NCBI GenBank assembly: GCA_031264715.1 | Contig: JAISDP010000027.1 | Location: forward strand, 1-14,296 | Origin: Bacteroidales bacterium | GTDB lineage: Bacteria; Bacteroidota; Bacteroidia; Bacteroidales; UBA4181 | Direction: 5' to 3' | DNA: 14,296 nt | Shown: positions 1-7,100 of the stretch, piece after piece | Layout of the letters: each line of letters starts with the position of its first letter | How positions within the stretch are numbered: the first letter of the stretch is position 1 | Made by a program: the position numbers and the translations under genes | The notes under the pieces: model-generated | What the model was told of the DNA's origin: nothing | The model's database searches: none | What the model saw: the letters and a program-made list of their open reading frames with translations, nothing else

Positions 1-330
1 GGGGAGACGTTCCCCCAACAAGGGGAGACGTTCCCCCAACAAGGGGAAGTGTTCCCCCAACAAGGGGAAGTGTTCCCCCAACAAGGGGAAGTGTTCCCCC
101 AACAAGGGGAAGCGTTCCCCCAACAAGGGGAAGTGTTCCCCCAACAAGGGGAAGCGTTCCCCCAACACGGGGAAGTGTTCCCCCAACACGGGGAAGTGTT
201 CCCCCAACATGGGGAAGTGTTCCCCCAACATGGGGAGACGTTCCCCCAACACGGGGAAGTATTCCCCCAACGCGGGGAAGTGTTCCCCCAACATGGGGAT
301 ATATTCCCCCAGCGCGGGGAGACGTTCCCC
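1..330. repeat. 21-bp dyad-symmetric tandem repeat array (minisatellite)
   Basis: Fifteen full 21-bp units plus a final 15-bp half unit lie head to tail without spacers, and the array starts at or before the window edge. Each unit is GGGGA, four variable bases, TTCCCC, then a six-base linker such as CAACAA. The GGGGA and TTCCCC arms form a dyad and are invariant in all 16 copies. Changes fall in the dyad centre (AGTG, AGCG, GACG, AGTA, TATA) and in the last linker bases (CAA, CAC, CAT, CGC). Units 1-7 are nearly uniform; units 12-15 are the most diverged, so turnover is probably at the left end. The unit is two helical turns long, which would put every dyad on one face of the DNA. The array is open in frame only because 21 is a multiple of three. 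Positions 331-491 hold nothing I can identify. Function unknown; protein-binding array or neutral VNTR are both possible. Confidence 0.95.
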
Positions 331-491
331 GCGTCAAATACAATGATATTACTTTATTGATTTCTGATTGACGACATCAAGTCCTGACGGCTGATATATT
401 CGCCTTCAATCTCGAACTTTTCCCATTAATCCTCAAGTCTGTGCGTAAATAAAAAACAGAGACTTCCTATCGCAAATCCCTATGTTCCAAG

Positions 492-565
492 TAGCGAGAC
501 CGAGGATTGAACTCGGGACCTCATGATTATGAATCATGCGCTCTAACCGGCTGAGCTACCTCGCC
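492..565 (-). tRNA. tRNA-Met (CAT anticodon, elongator type)
   Basis: Read on the minus strand, the 74-nt sequence folds into a full cloverleaf. The acceptor stem is GGCGAGG with TCTCGCT (G-T pairs at both ends) and discriminator A. The D arm is GCTC/GAGC, the anticodon stem CATGA/TCATG closes loop TTCATAA with anticodon CAT, and the T arm is CCGAG-TTCAATC-CTCGG. The 3' CCA is not encoded. The anticodon stem lacks the three consecutive G-C pairs of an initiator, so elongator Met is preferred. A lysidine-modified tRNA-Ile(CAT) is not formally excluded. It lies 64 bp downstream of the receiver/PEP-binding gene on the same strand but has its own promoter-like sequence. Confidence 0.95.
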
Positions 566-583
566 ATTTTATTTCTCCGGGTG

Positions 584-613
584 CAAAAATAATCATTTTT
601 GCCAAACTGCAAA
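584..613 (-). promoter_or_regulatory. Bacteroidota-type promoter for tRNA-Met
   Basis: On the minus strand a TTTG box (610-613) is followed after 18 nt by TATTTTTG (584-591), matching the Bacteroidota -33/-7 pattern. This is the best-matched promoter in the window. The -7 box ends 18 nt before the tRNA 5' end. A perfect 8-bp inverted repeat, GCAAAAAT-AATC-ATTTTTGC (583-602), overlaps the -7 box. It could be incidental or a weak terminator for the upstream gene. Confidence 0.65.
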
Positions 614-629
614 CGTTTTTAAAGAAGAA

Positions 630-3596
630 CTATTTCGGCTTCAGCACCACGCCTTTCATGTGCTTCCCATCGATCAGTATTTGTAACGGAGTTGCACAGC
701 GTACATGCCGGATGTACTTATCCTCGTATATCGCAGGGAGCGCATCAAAAAAATCGGCGTCGAACACGCCGCCATCCTTGAGGTACGTATTAATGGTGAA
801 ATAACCGATATGGAACGATGTCAGGTTCTGGAAGAAATGCGTACCCTGGCTCGCATCAATGCGGTAATTGTGTAAACCGGACTCCACGATGAGCCGCGCC
901 TCGGATATTTGCTGCCATTTGACAGGAATACCCAGCCAGGGATCGCTTGAACCCCACCGGCCCGGACCACAAAGAATATAGTTACGTTTACCGGCCGCCA
1001 TCCCGGCATTGATCTTTTCAACACTGAGCGCTATGTCAGGGTTATTCACAGGATTGAATTCCGCCGTTTTCACATATACCACATCGTATATATGGTTGAT
1101 TTCGCCGTTGCCCAAAGCCCATTCGGAGCGAACCAGGATGTCCTCCTTCGGGATATTATCCACATGAATACTGCTCCGCTGCTCGCTGACAACAGGACGG
1201 ATCTGCAAAAAATCAAAAGTCCGGGGATTTCCGGGTGGCACATCTAAATTAACGGCAAACTCTATTTCCACGGGCGTGTTCATTTCACGCTGCCCTATTT
1301 TCAACAGGTCGTTCAGGATATTGGCAAGCGGAAAACTTTTGTGTTGAAGTACTTTGGAGAAAGTGATAATCCGTTTTCCTTCATGAATGATACCATCGCG
1401 GATCATACCGCTGTTGTCATCATAGGTTGATGCCACAAAACGGGTGGTTTTGTCGCGTTCGGCAGCGGAAACAGGCAACTTGATGATATTGGAACATTCA
1501 TCCACATCCGGCGTAAAATCCTCGTTGGTCAGGTCAAGTGCATAAAAATACTTTTGTGTTTCGTTCAAGGCCATCCTGAGCGTAGATAGCTGCAACACGC
1601 GGTCAGGGTATTGGGGCGAAAACCGGATACCTGCGCCGCCTTCCACCACGTATTTGCCTAACCCGAGGGCTATGTTGGCTACGCCGTCTTCGATGGTTTC
1701 GGGAGCAATCGGATAGAAGTTGACCGAACGAGCCACACCCGAAATCGTCGGGTAAAAGCGGTTTCCGTACCGTGTGCCGCATAGTTCCTGCAACACTACC
1801 GACATTTTTTCTTCATCGATGATATTGGAAGTAGCTGCAATGTACGATTTACTGCTGCTGTAAAACACCGACGCATAAATGGCTTTGACAGCACGCACGA
1901 TATTCTTCACGGCCACAGCAGGATCGGAAGCGTTGGGCAGCATGTAAGTGGAATAAATCCCCGCAAATGGCTGATAGTGCGAATCCTCCAGTTTACTCGA
2001 CGATCGGGCGGCAATCGGTGTTTTTACAATCGAGGCAAAGGCAGCCAGGTCTTCCTTCAACCGGGCGGGAAGACGGGCTGCGAGGAACGCTTGCAAAATA
2101 TCCTTATCCGGTGCATCCGAGATAGCAATTGGGTAAAGATGGTTGCTTTCGATGAATTCTTCGAAAATATCCGCGCCAATCACCACTGTCCGCGGAATAT
2201 CGATGACGATGCCCGGATATTTGTTATAAATCTTTTCTTTCTTGATTACCGTGTCCATAAAAGCCAGTCCACGCGCCTTTCCTCCAATAGCGCCGTGACC
2301 GATCCGTGCAAACGACATAAACTCATTGAAGTTTTCCTTGTCGAATTGCGTGATAATGCCGCGTCCGTTATCTACCATATAGATGCTCATCGCCTTATCC
2401 ATGTACTTGCGGGCGGCTTGCACATCGCTGAAATCTTCAAATCTTAATGCCTTGAAAACACGTGCTATCGAAAACAATCCCCTCGCATTGAACCATTTGG
2501 AAATATGATTACGCGAACTGTGATAGATCACCACATCGTCGGGCACATTCCATAGTTGCTCGCGGAGACTTTTCAGGTCGGTGGCACGTGCTATTTCCTC
2601 ACGCGTGTTGAGGTTGCAGAAAATGAAATCGCCAAAACCGAAATGCTCATTGATGTAAGCGCTCAACTCGCTCGACAGGTTTTTAGCGTATTTATGGATG
2701 AATCCCACCTGCAATTCATTGGCATAGCGGGCATTTTCCATATCCGACGACTGCAGCAGTATCGGCATATTGGGATCCTCGGTGCGAATCAACCGGCAAA
2801 GATCAAAGCCGGCGTTTACCTTGGTATCGGGCGCACCTTCCTTCTTAAAGGTCACATCCGAAATCACTCCCAGCAGGTTGTTCTTATACCGGTGGTACAA
2901 TTCCACGGCTTCATTGTATGTCGATGCATGCAATATCTTCGGACGGCCGCGCATACGCAACATTTTCTGATGCTCGTTCAATGCTTCGCGCATGACCTGG
3001 CGCGACTGTTTCAGGATCAGCTTGTACAACACCGGCAGGTACGACGATGTGTACCGCACCGAATCCTCCACCAGCAGGATACACTGCACGCCGATTTCCT
3101 CAATGTCGTGCGGAGCATTCATCCTGTCCTCTATCAGTTTGACGATGGCTACCAGCAGATCGCCATTACCCAACCAGCAAAACACGGAGTCGATAGCGCT
3201 AAGATCCTCATGACGCAAACGCAACGACACTTCTCGCGAAAATGGCGTCAACATCACTATAGGAACGTGCGGATACCGGAGCTTGATCTTCTTGGTGAGG
3301 CTGAACGGGTCATAATCACGGATGCTCAACATCGAAATCACCAGGTCGATACGGTTGGTCTTGAAAATATCGAAAACCTTCTCGGCCGTATCCGCCTGTA
3401 CAATACTGGGCGCATTGCGCAGGTGAAGCGACACATATTCGTTAAAAATCTGTTCGTCCACACGCCCGTCCTCTTCAAGCACAAAAGCATCATAGCTGCT
3501 ACACAAAAGCAGCACATTCCGGATGCGTTTCTGCATCAACAGATCGAATGCTGTTTCGCGAAAAGTCAAATGTTCAGGATCTAATACTTCTTTCAT
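630..3596 (-). CDS. Tandem receiver-like / PEP-pyruvate-binding (PPDK_N) fusion protein
   Basis: A 988-residue cytoplasmic protein without signal peptide. Residues about 25-160 resemble a degenerate response-regulator receiver: the phosphoacceptor position reads ISM89LS, with no Asp. Residues about 171-315 form a second receiver with its key residues in place: E177-D178, D247 (VISDVTF), S283/S284 and K302. Residues about 430-802 match the ATP-grasp PEP/pyruvate-binding domain of PEP synthase and pyruvate phosphate dikinase: GGKARG 438-443, ARSSSKLED 530-538, FAGIYSTY 544-551, SGVARSV 619-625, ALGLGKYVVEGG 643-654 and FLQIRPV 796-802. The swivelling phosphohistidine domain (GG.(T/S).H motif) and the C-terminal PEP-binding barrel are absent; a tail with GPGRWGSSDPW (877-887) follows instead. 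It therefore cannot run the normal PEP synthase cycle alone. I infer an ATP-dependent phosphotransfer or sensory role. Genome pipelines often label such Bacteroidota proteins PEP synthase, which is probably misleading. Confidence 0.85.
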   Translation of the reverse strand: MKEVLDPEHLTFRETAFDLLMQKRIRNVLLLCSSYDAFVLEEDGRVDEQIFNEYVSLHLRNAPSIVQADTAEKVFDIFKTNRIDLVISMLSIRDYDPFSLTKKIKLRYPHVPIVMLTPFSREVSLRLRHEDLSAIDSVFCWLGNGDLLVAIVKLIEDRMNAPHDIEEIGVQCILLVEDSVRYTSSYLPVLYKLILKQSRQVMREALNEHQKMLRMRGRPKILHASTYNEAVELYHRYKNNLLGVISDVTFKKEGAPDTKVNAGFDLCRLIRTEDPNMPILLQSSDMENARYANELQVGFIHKYAKNLSSELSAYINEHFGFGDFIFCNLNTREEIARATDLKSLREQLWNVPDDVVIYHSSRNHISKWFNARGLFSIARVFKALRFEDFSDVQAARKYMDKAMSIYMVDNGRGIITQFDKENFNEFMSFARIGHGAIGGKARGLAFMDTVIKKEKIYNKYPGIVIDIPRTVVIGADIFEEFIESNHLYPIAISDAPDKDILQAFLAARLPARLKEDLAAFASIVKTPIAARSSSKLEDSHYQPFAGIYSTYMLPNASDPAVAVKNIVRAVKAIYASVFYSSSKSYIAATSNIIDEEKMSVVLQELCGTRYGNRFYPTISGVARSVNFYPIAPETIEDGVANIALGLGKYVVEGGAGIRFSPQYPDRVLQLSTLRMALNETQKYFYALDLTNEDFTPDVDECSNIIKLPVSAAERDKTTRFVASTYDDNSGMIRDGIIHEGKRIITFSKVLQHKSFPLANILNDLLKIGQREMNTPVEIEFAVNLDVPPGNPRTFDFLQIRPVVSEQRSSIHVDNIPKEDILVRSEWALGNGEINHIYDVVYVKTAEFNPVNNPDIALSVEKINAGMAAGKRNYILCGPGRWGSSDPWLGIPVKWQQISEARLIVESGLHNYRIDASQGTHFFQNLTSFHIGYFTINTYLKDGGVFDADFFDALPAIYEDKYIRHVRCATPLQILIDGKHMKGVVLKPK

Positions 3597-3734
3597 ATAA
3601 AAATGGGCATGACCTCTCTCCCAAATGGGAAGGAAATCATGCTTTGTACCTTCGTTGGTGGAATTTCATAAAAACAAGCGACCTGTCAGGTTTTCAAAAT
3701 CTGTACGGTTCCAAAAAACAACAGGATATTTTCA

Positions 3735-3742
3735 CAAAAGTA
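3735..3742 (-). promoter_or_regulatory. -7 box of the receiver/PEP-binding gene
   Basis: The minus strand reads TACTTTTG, a full match to TAnnTTTG, 138 bp upstream of the start codon at 3596. This implies a leader of roughly 130 nt. No clear TTTG -33 box is seen; the expected place is taken by one arm of the 3748-3766 inverted repeat. Confidence 0.45.
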
Positions 3743-3747
3743 GTATA

Positions 3748-3766
3748 TTTTCCTGCACCAGGAAAA
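3748..3766. promoter_or_regulatory. Inverted repeat centred between divergent promoters (operator candidate)
   Basis: A perfect 8-bp inverted repeat, TTTTCCTG-CAC-CAGGAAAA, is centred on 3757. That is exactly the midpoint of the two divergent -7 boxes (3735-3742 minus, 3772-3779 plus), so each arm occupies the -33 zone of one promoter. It may bind a dimeric regulator controlling both genes, or simply be two back-to-back variant -33 elements. The symmetry is seen; the role is inferred. Confidence 0.5.
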
Positions 3767-3771
3767 ACATA

Positions 3772-3779
3772 TATCTTTG
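3772..3779 (+). promoter_or_regulatory. -7 box of the S8 protease gene
   Basis: TATCTTTG followed by GC matches TAnnTTTGC. The likely transcript start falls a few bases downstream, near 3786. This leaves almost no leader for a start at 3791 and about 50 nt for the alternative start at 3839. Confidence 0.55.
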
Positions 3780-3790
3780 CCGGTCAAAAC

Positions 3791-5521
3791 ATGTCGAAAT
3801 TTTCAATCATACCTGAATGTCTTAAAGATTGGATTAAAATGCCAATATGGGTGGTATCCGGTATTTTGATGCTTGCATCCTGTTGGCAGGCCCAAGCCCA
3901 GACGCAAGTAGCCCCTGACCGTTACCGGGTTGAGTTTACCGACAAAAACCATAACGCATATACTGTCGGCCTGCCTCAATATTTCCTTTCGGAACGTGCA
4001 CTGCAACGTCGTGCCCGGCAAGGGATTGCAGTCAAACAGGCCGACCTGCCGGTAAGCGCTTGCTATATTGATAGCCTGAAACAAATGGGCTTTGAGGTAC
4101 TGAATACTTCGCGATGGCTCAATTCGGCAACAGTACGGTGTTCGCCCGAAGATATTGAAAAACTGGAAAACACAGGTTTCGTCAAATACACTCCTGTTAC
4201 CCCGAAGAAAAGCGTTCAAGACACGGTATCCGACAAGGGATCGGATCTGGAAGCCTTGTTTTCATTTCTTTTCCAGAAAAAAAACAGTGAAGAAATCAAG
4301 CCAAAATATGCCGCACCGGTTGCATATTATGGGCAAGCAGCCGATCAGGTGGGCATGATGAATGGTCAGGCGCTTCACAACCGTGGCTTTCGCGGAAAAG
4401 GCATGTTAATAGCTGTGATTGACGGCGGATTTGACAAAGCAGGCGAGCTGCCGGGATTTGACAGCCTGCACAGAACCGGCCGCTTGCGCGAAATCAAAAA
4501 TTTCACCCCCGACACCAATGATATTTGGGGCAAAAACAATCATGGAACCAATGTATTATCAATTATTTCGACCAATCTTCCGGGACGGATGATGGGTTCG
4601 GCGCCCGACGCCGAATACGTGTTGCTGCGTTCGGAAGAAGTCGGCAAGGAATACCTGGTGGAAGAGGACAACTGGATTGCCGCCGTGGAATATGCCGACA
4701 GTATTGGCGCCGACCTGATCACCAGTTCGTTGGGTTACACAGTCTTCGACGACATATCGCAAAACCATTGCCACAGCGAGTTGGACGGACGTACGGCGAG
4801 GGCTTCGCAGGCAGCTACCCTGGCCGCAGCCCGTGGCATGATTGTATGCGTGAGCGCAGGCAATGACGGAGATACCCCCTGGAAACGCATTTCAATACCT
4901 GCTGATGCCGATAGCGTCCTGACCATTGGTGCGGTCGACCGGAAAGGACGGTACGCATCATTCAGTTCCGCCGGTCACACTGCCGATATGCGTATCAAGC
5001 CGGATTTGACGGCAATGGGTAAGGAAACGGCTTACCAGAATTCAATGGGCAACATCAGTACCGGGAACGGCACATCCTACTCCACGCCTTTGCTGGCCGG
5101 ATTGATTGCTTGCCTGTGGCAAGCCTGTCCCGACAAGGGCAATATGGAGATCATTGATATGGTGAAACGTTCCGCCGACCATTTCCAGCAACCGGATTCG
5201 CTGTACGGATACGGTATCCCCGACTTTTCGAAGATGAAACCGGTAAAACCCGGGACAAAAAATAAACCGTATACACTGTCGGTTCATCCTGATCCGGTTA
5301 CAGGCGCATTTACGGTGTATCTTTCACCGGCACGACACGAACATATCAATATACGGATCAAGACCCCCAGCGGGCAACAGGTTTTTTTCCATGCCGGTTA
5401 TATTTCCGAATTCAATGGTTATGAATTGCCGGTCGATAAAAGTATAGACTTTACAGCTGGAATGTACATGGTAGAAGCGCGTACCGATGCCGGTAAAGTA
5501 ACGGTAAAAGCGGTTCGATAA
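3791..5521 (+). CDS. Secreted S8 (subtilisin-like) serine protease with type IX sorting domain
   Basis: A 576-residue subtilase. An N-terminal export signal (hydrophobic stretch about 17-31 ending in LASC, then AQAQ) is followed by a propeptide-like region (about 43-140) and the catalytic domain (about 200-480). The catalytic residues are visible: D211 in VIDGGFD, H251 in NNHGTNV, N358 in SAGNDG and S429 in GNGTSYSTP. Residues about 494-576 look like a type IX C-terminal sorting domain: a TLSVHPDPVTG opening and a closing GMYMVEARTDAGKVTVKAVR. The protein should therefore cross the outer membrane by the Por system and stay on the surface or be released. The start at 3791 supplies lysines before the hydrophobic core; ATG 3839 fits the promoter better but has an uncharged N-region. 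An open extension back to 3548 overlaps the divergent gene and its promoter and is unlikely to be translated. Substrate unknown. Confidence 0.9.
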   Translation: MSKFSIIPECLKDWIKMPIWVVSGILMLASCWQAQAQTQVAPDRYRVEFTDKNHNAYTVGLPQYFLSERALQRRARQGIAVKQADLPVSACYIDSLKQMGFEVLNTSRWLNSATVRCSPEDIEKLENTGFVKYTPVTPKKSVQDTVSDKGSDLEALFSFLFQKKNSEEIKPKYAAPVAYYGQAADQVGMMNGQALHNRGFRGKGMLIAVIDGGFDKAGELPGFDSLHRTGRLREIKNFTPDTNDIWGKNNHGTNVLSIISTNLPGRMMGSAPDAEYVLLRSEEVGKEYLVEEDNWIAAVEYADSIGADLITSSLGYTVFDDISQNHCHSELDGRTARASQAATLAAARGMIVCVSAGNDGDTPWKRISIPADADSVLTIGAVDRKGRYASFSSAGHTADMRIKPDLTAMGKETAYQNSMGNISTGNGTSYSTPLLAGLIACLWQACPDKGNMEIIDMVKRSADHFQQPDSLYGYGIPDFSKMKPVKPGTKNKPYTLSVHPDPVTGAFTVYLSPARHEHINIRIKTPSGQQVFFHAGYISEFNGYELPVDKSIDFTAGMYMVEARTDAGKVTVKAVR

Positions 5522-5524
5522 TAA

Positions 5525-5541
5525 CCGGTGAATATCACCGG
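5525..5541 (+). terminator. Hairpin just after the S8 protease stop
   Basis: CCGGTGA-ATA-TCACCGG is a perfect 7-bp stem beginning 4 nt after the stop codon. No T-run follows, so it is not a canonical intrinsic terminator. It may stabilise the mRNA 3' end or assist termination. Confidence 0.35.
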
Positions 5542-5589
5542 ATTGTGTGAAATTTACTGCCGTTTTGAAACAAAATACCGGTAAACTTG

Positions 5590-5632
5590 CCCCCGATTTC
5601 GTACAATTTTTCGATCAATATACCCCCGATTT
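5590..5632. repeat. Direct repeat pair upstream of the DUF4143 ATPase
   Basis: CCCCCGATTT occurs at 5590-5599 and 5623-5632, 33 bp apart (about three helical turns), directly upstream of the -7 box of the next gene. Same-face spacing and location suggest a paired regulator site. This is an inference, and chance similarity is possible. Confidence 0.4.
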
Positions 5633-5645
5633 GAAACAGGAGCAT

Positions 5646-5653
5646 TATCTTTG
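5646..5653 (+). promoter_or_regulatory. -7 box of the DUF4143 ATPase gene
   Basis: TATCTTTG followed by GCAGG lies 19 bp before the ATG at 5673. It argues that translation starts there and not at the upstream ATG 5547, which would place the promoter inside the coding sequence. Confidence 0.55.
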
Positions 5654-5672
5654 CAGGAAAATTTTAAGGGCT

Positions 5673-7019
5673 ATGTTTGAAAGATATGCCATAGCGGAAT
5701 TGAAACAATGGGCTGCGACAAGCAATCGAAAGCCGTTGATATTAAGAGGTTCGCGTCAAGTTGGCAAGACAACGCTTGTAGACAGTTTCTCGAAAGATTT
5801 TGAGAATTACTTGTACTTGAATTTTGAAAAAAATCCGAGTGCAATGGCTTTGTTTGAAAAAGAACAGGAAATTACCGACCTTATGGCGGAAATCTTTCTG
5901 TTTTGCAACAAAGAAAACAGGCAAGGTAAAACGCTTTTGTTTATTGACGAAATTCAAAACTCAAAAACGGCAATTACTGGACTGCGGTATTTTTATGAAG
6001 CAAAACTGCCTGATTTGTATGTAATCACAGCGGGTTCGTTGTTAGAAACGATGCTGAACAAAAAAATTTCGTTTCCTGTCGGTCGGGTAGAATATTTGGC
6101 TGTTCGCCCCTGTGTTTTTGGCGAATTTTTGCGGGCTGTCGGCGAAACGCACCTTGAAAAAGCATTGCTAAATCAAAAAATACCCGAAGCATTGCACGCT
6201 AAAACAATGAATCTGTTCAATACTTTTACGCTTATCGGCGGTATGCCGGAAATTGTTGCCGATTATGCGGCAAACAAAAATCTTGTCGGCTTAAACAGGA
6301 TTTACGAAAGTTTGCTCACAAGCTACCGCGATGATGTTGAAAAATATGCCCGCAACGATACGATGAGCCAATCCATTCGTTATATTTTACAGTTTGGGTG
6401 GAAATTTGCCGCCGAGCGCATTGTATTGGGCGGTTTTGCAGGATCTTCGTATAAATCGCGCGAAATGGGCGAAGCGTTTCGTACACTGGAAAAAACCTTT
6501 GTTTTGGAAATTTGCTACCCGACAACCGATATGCTTGCGCCAATCTCAAAAGACCTGAAACGCTCGCCAAAACTGCTTTGGCTCGATTGCGGCCTGGTAA
6601 ATTATGCGGCCGGTGTGCAAAAGGAAGTGTTTGGGGCAAAGGATATTTTAGGTGCGTGGCGGGGGAAAATTGCCGAACAGATTGTGGCGCAGGAACTGCT
6701 TGCATTGGATAGCCGCGTTTCAAGTCAGCGGAATTTTTGGGTGCGGAATAAAAAGAACTCTGACGCAGAAATTGATTTTGTATTGCAGTTCGACGGTAAA
6801 GTTATTCCCGTTGAAGTAAAATCGGGGCATAATGCCCACTTGCGTTCCCTGCATTTGTTTATGGACGAATGTCCGCACGATATAGCCGTAAGAGTTTGGT
6901 CACAGCCGTTTTCGGTCGACGAAGCTGCAACGCAAAGCGGTAAAAAATTCAGGTTGATCAATTTGCCGTTTTACTATGCAGGACAACTTGAAGATATTTT
7001 GAAACAATATACAGAATAG
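5673..7019 (+). CDS. AAA_14 / DUF4143 ATPase with PD-(D/E)XK-like C-terminus
   Basis: A 448-residue cytoplasmic protein. Walker A is GSRQVGKT (26-33) and Walker B is LLFIDE (88-93). The AAA_14 signature follows: ITAGSLLE (118-125), SFPVGRVEYL (133-142) and FGEFL (149-153). The DUF4143 region (about 215-400) ends in a nuclease-like core with E335, D368 (AEIDFVL) and E381-x-K383 (PVEVKSG). This family is common and mobile in Bacteroidota; its biochemical role is poorly known, and defence or toxin-like roles have been suggested. A possible longer frame from 5547 runs through the promoter and is rejected. By eye the gene is more A+T-rich (AAA, TTT, ATT codons) than its neighbours, which fits acquisition as a cassette with its own promoter. 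No partner gene is adjacent: the next gene is a barrel protein with a separate promoter. Confidence 0.9.
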   Translation: MFERYAIAELKQWAATSNRKPLILRGSRQVGKTTLVDSFSKDFENYLYLNFEKNPSAMALFEKEQEITDLMAEIFLFCNKENRQGKTLLFIDEIQNSKTAITGLRYFYEAKLPDLYVITAGSLLETMLNKKISFPVGRVEYLAVRPCVFGEFLRAVGETHLEKALLNQKIPEALHAKTMNLFNTFTLIGGMPEIVADYAANKNLVGLNRIYESLLTSYRDDVEKYARNDTMSQSIRYILQFGWKFAAERIVLGGFAGSSYKSREMGEAFRTLEKTFVLEICYPTTDMLAPISKDLKRSPKLLWLDCGLVNYAAGVQKEVFGAKDILGAWRGKIAEQIVAQELLALDSRVSSQRNFWVRNKKNSDAEIDFVLQFDGKVIPVEVKSGHNAHLRSLHLFMDECPHDIAVRVWSQPFSVDEAATQSGKKFRLINLPFYYAGQLEDILKQYTE

Positions 7020-7068
7020 TCAGCGGTGGCTGGGGAATATTGCCGGAGTGTAATTCGGAACCTTTTTG

Positions 7069-7076
7069 TACCTTTG
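7069..7076 (+). promoter_or_regulatory. -7 box of the barrel protein gene
   Basis: TACCTTTG followed by GCAGC lies 24 bp before the ATG at 7101 and fixes that start over the upstream ATG 7026. No -33 box is evident. Confidence 0.55.
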
Positions 7077-7100
7077 CAGCATATAAAAATATATAAACCT

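Noticed and set aside
1..330. CRISPR array
   Set aside because: Units are contiguous with no unique spacers, and no cas genes are in view.
1..330. G-quadruplex cluster
   Set aside because: G-runs on one strand are about 17 nt apart, so loops would be too long for stable canonical quadruplexes.
49..360. 103-residue open frame with a heptapeptide repeat (FPQQGEV-like)
   Set aside because: It follows from a 21-bp repeat in an open frame. Variation is not biased to synonymous sites, and there is no promoter or signal sequence.
2556..3584. 342-residue plus-strand open frame
   Set aside because: It lies antisense within the well-supported receiver/PEP-binding gene and has no recognisable protein features.
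3593..3610. Five-codon upstream frame (MPIFI) overlapping the start of the receiver/PEP-binding gene by ATGA
   Set aside because: Too short to distinguish from chance and no ribosome binding site; translational coupling cannot be supported.
3548..3790. N-terminal extension of the S8 protease to ATG 3548
   Set aside because: It would overlap the divergent gene, run through both promoters and bury the signal peptide.
5547..5672. N-terminal extension of the ATPase
   Set aside because: The -7 box and repeat pair lie inside it, and family members start close to the FERY..-type N-terminus.
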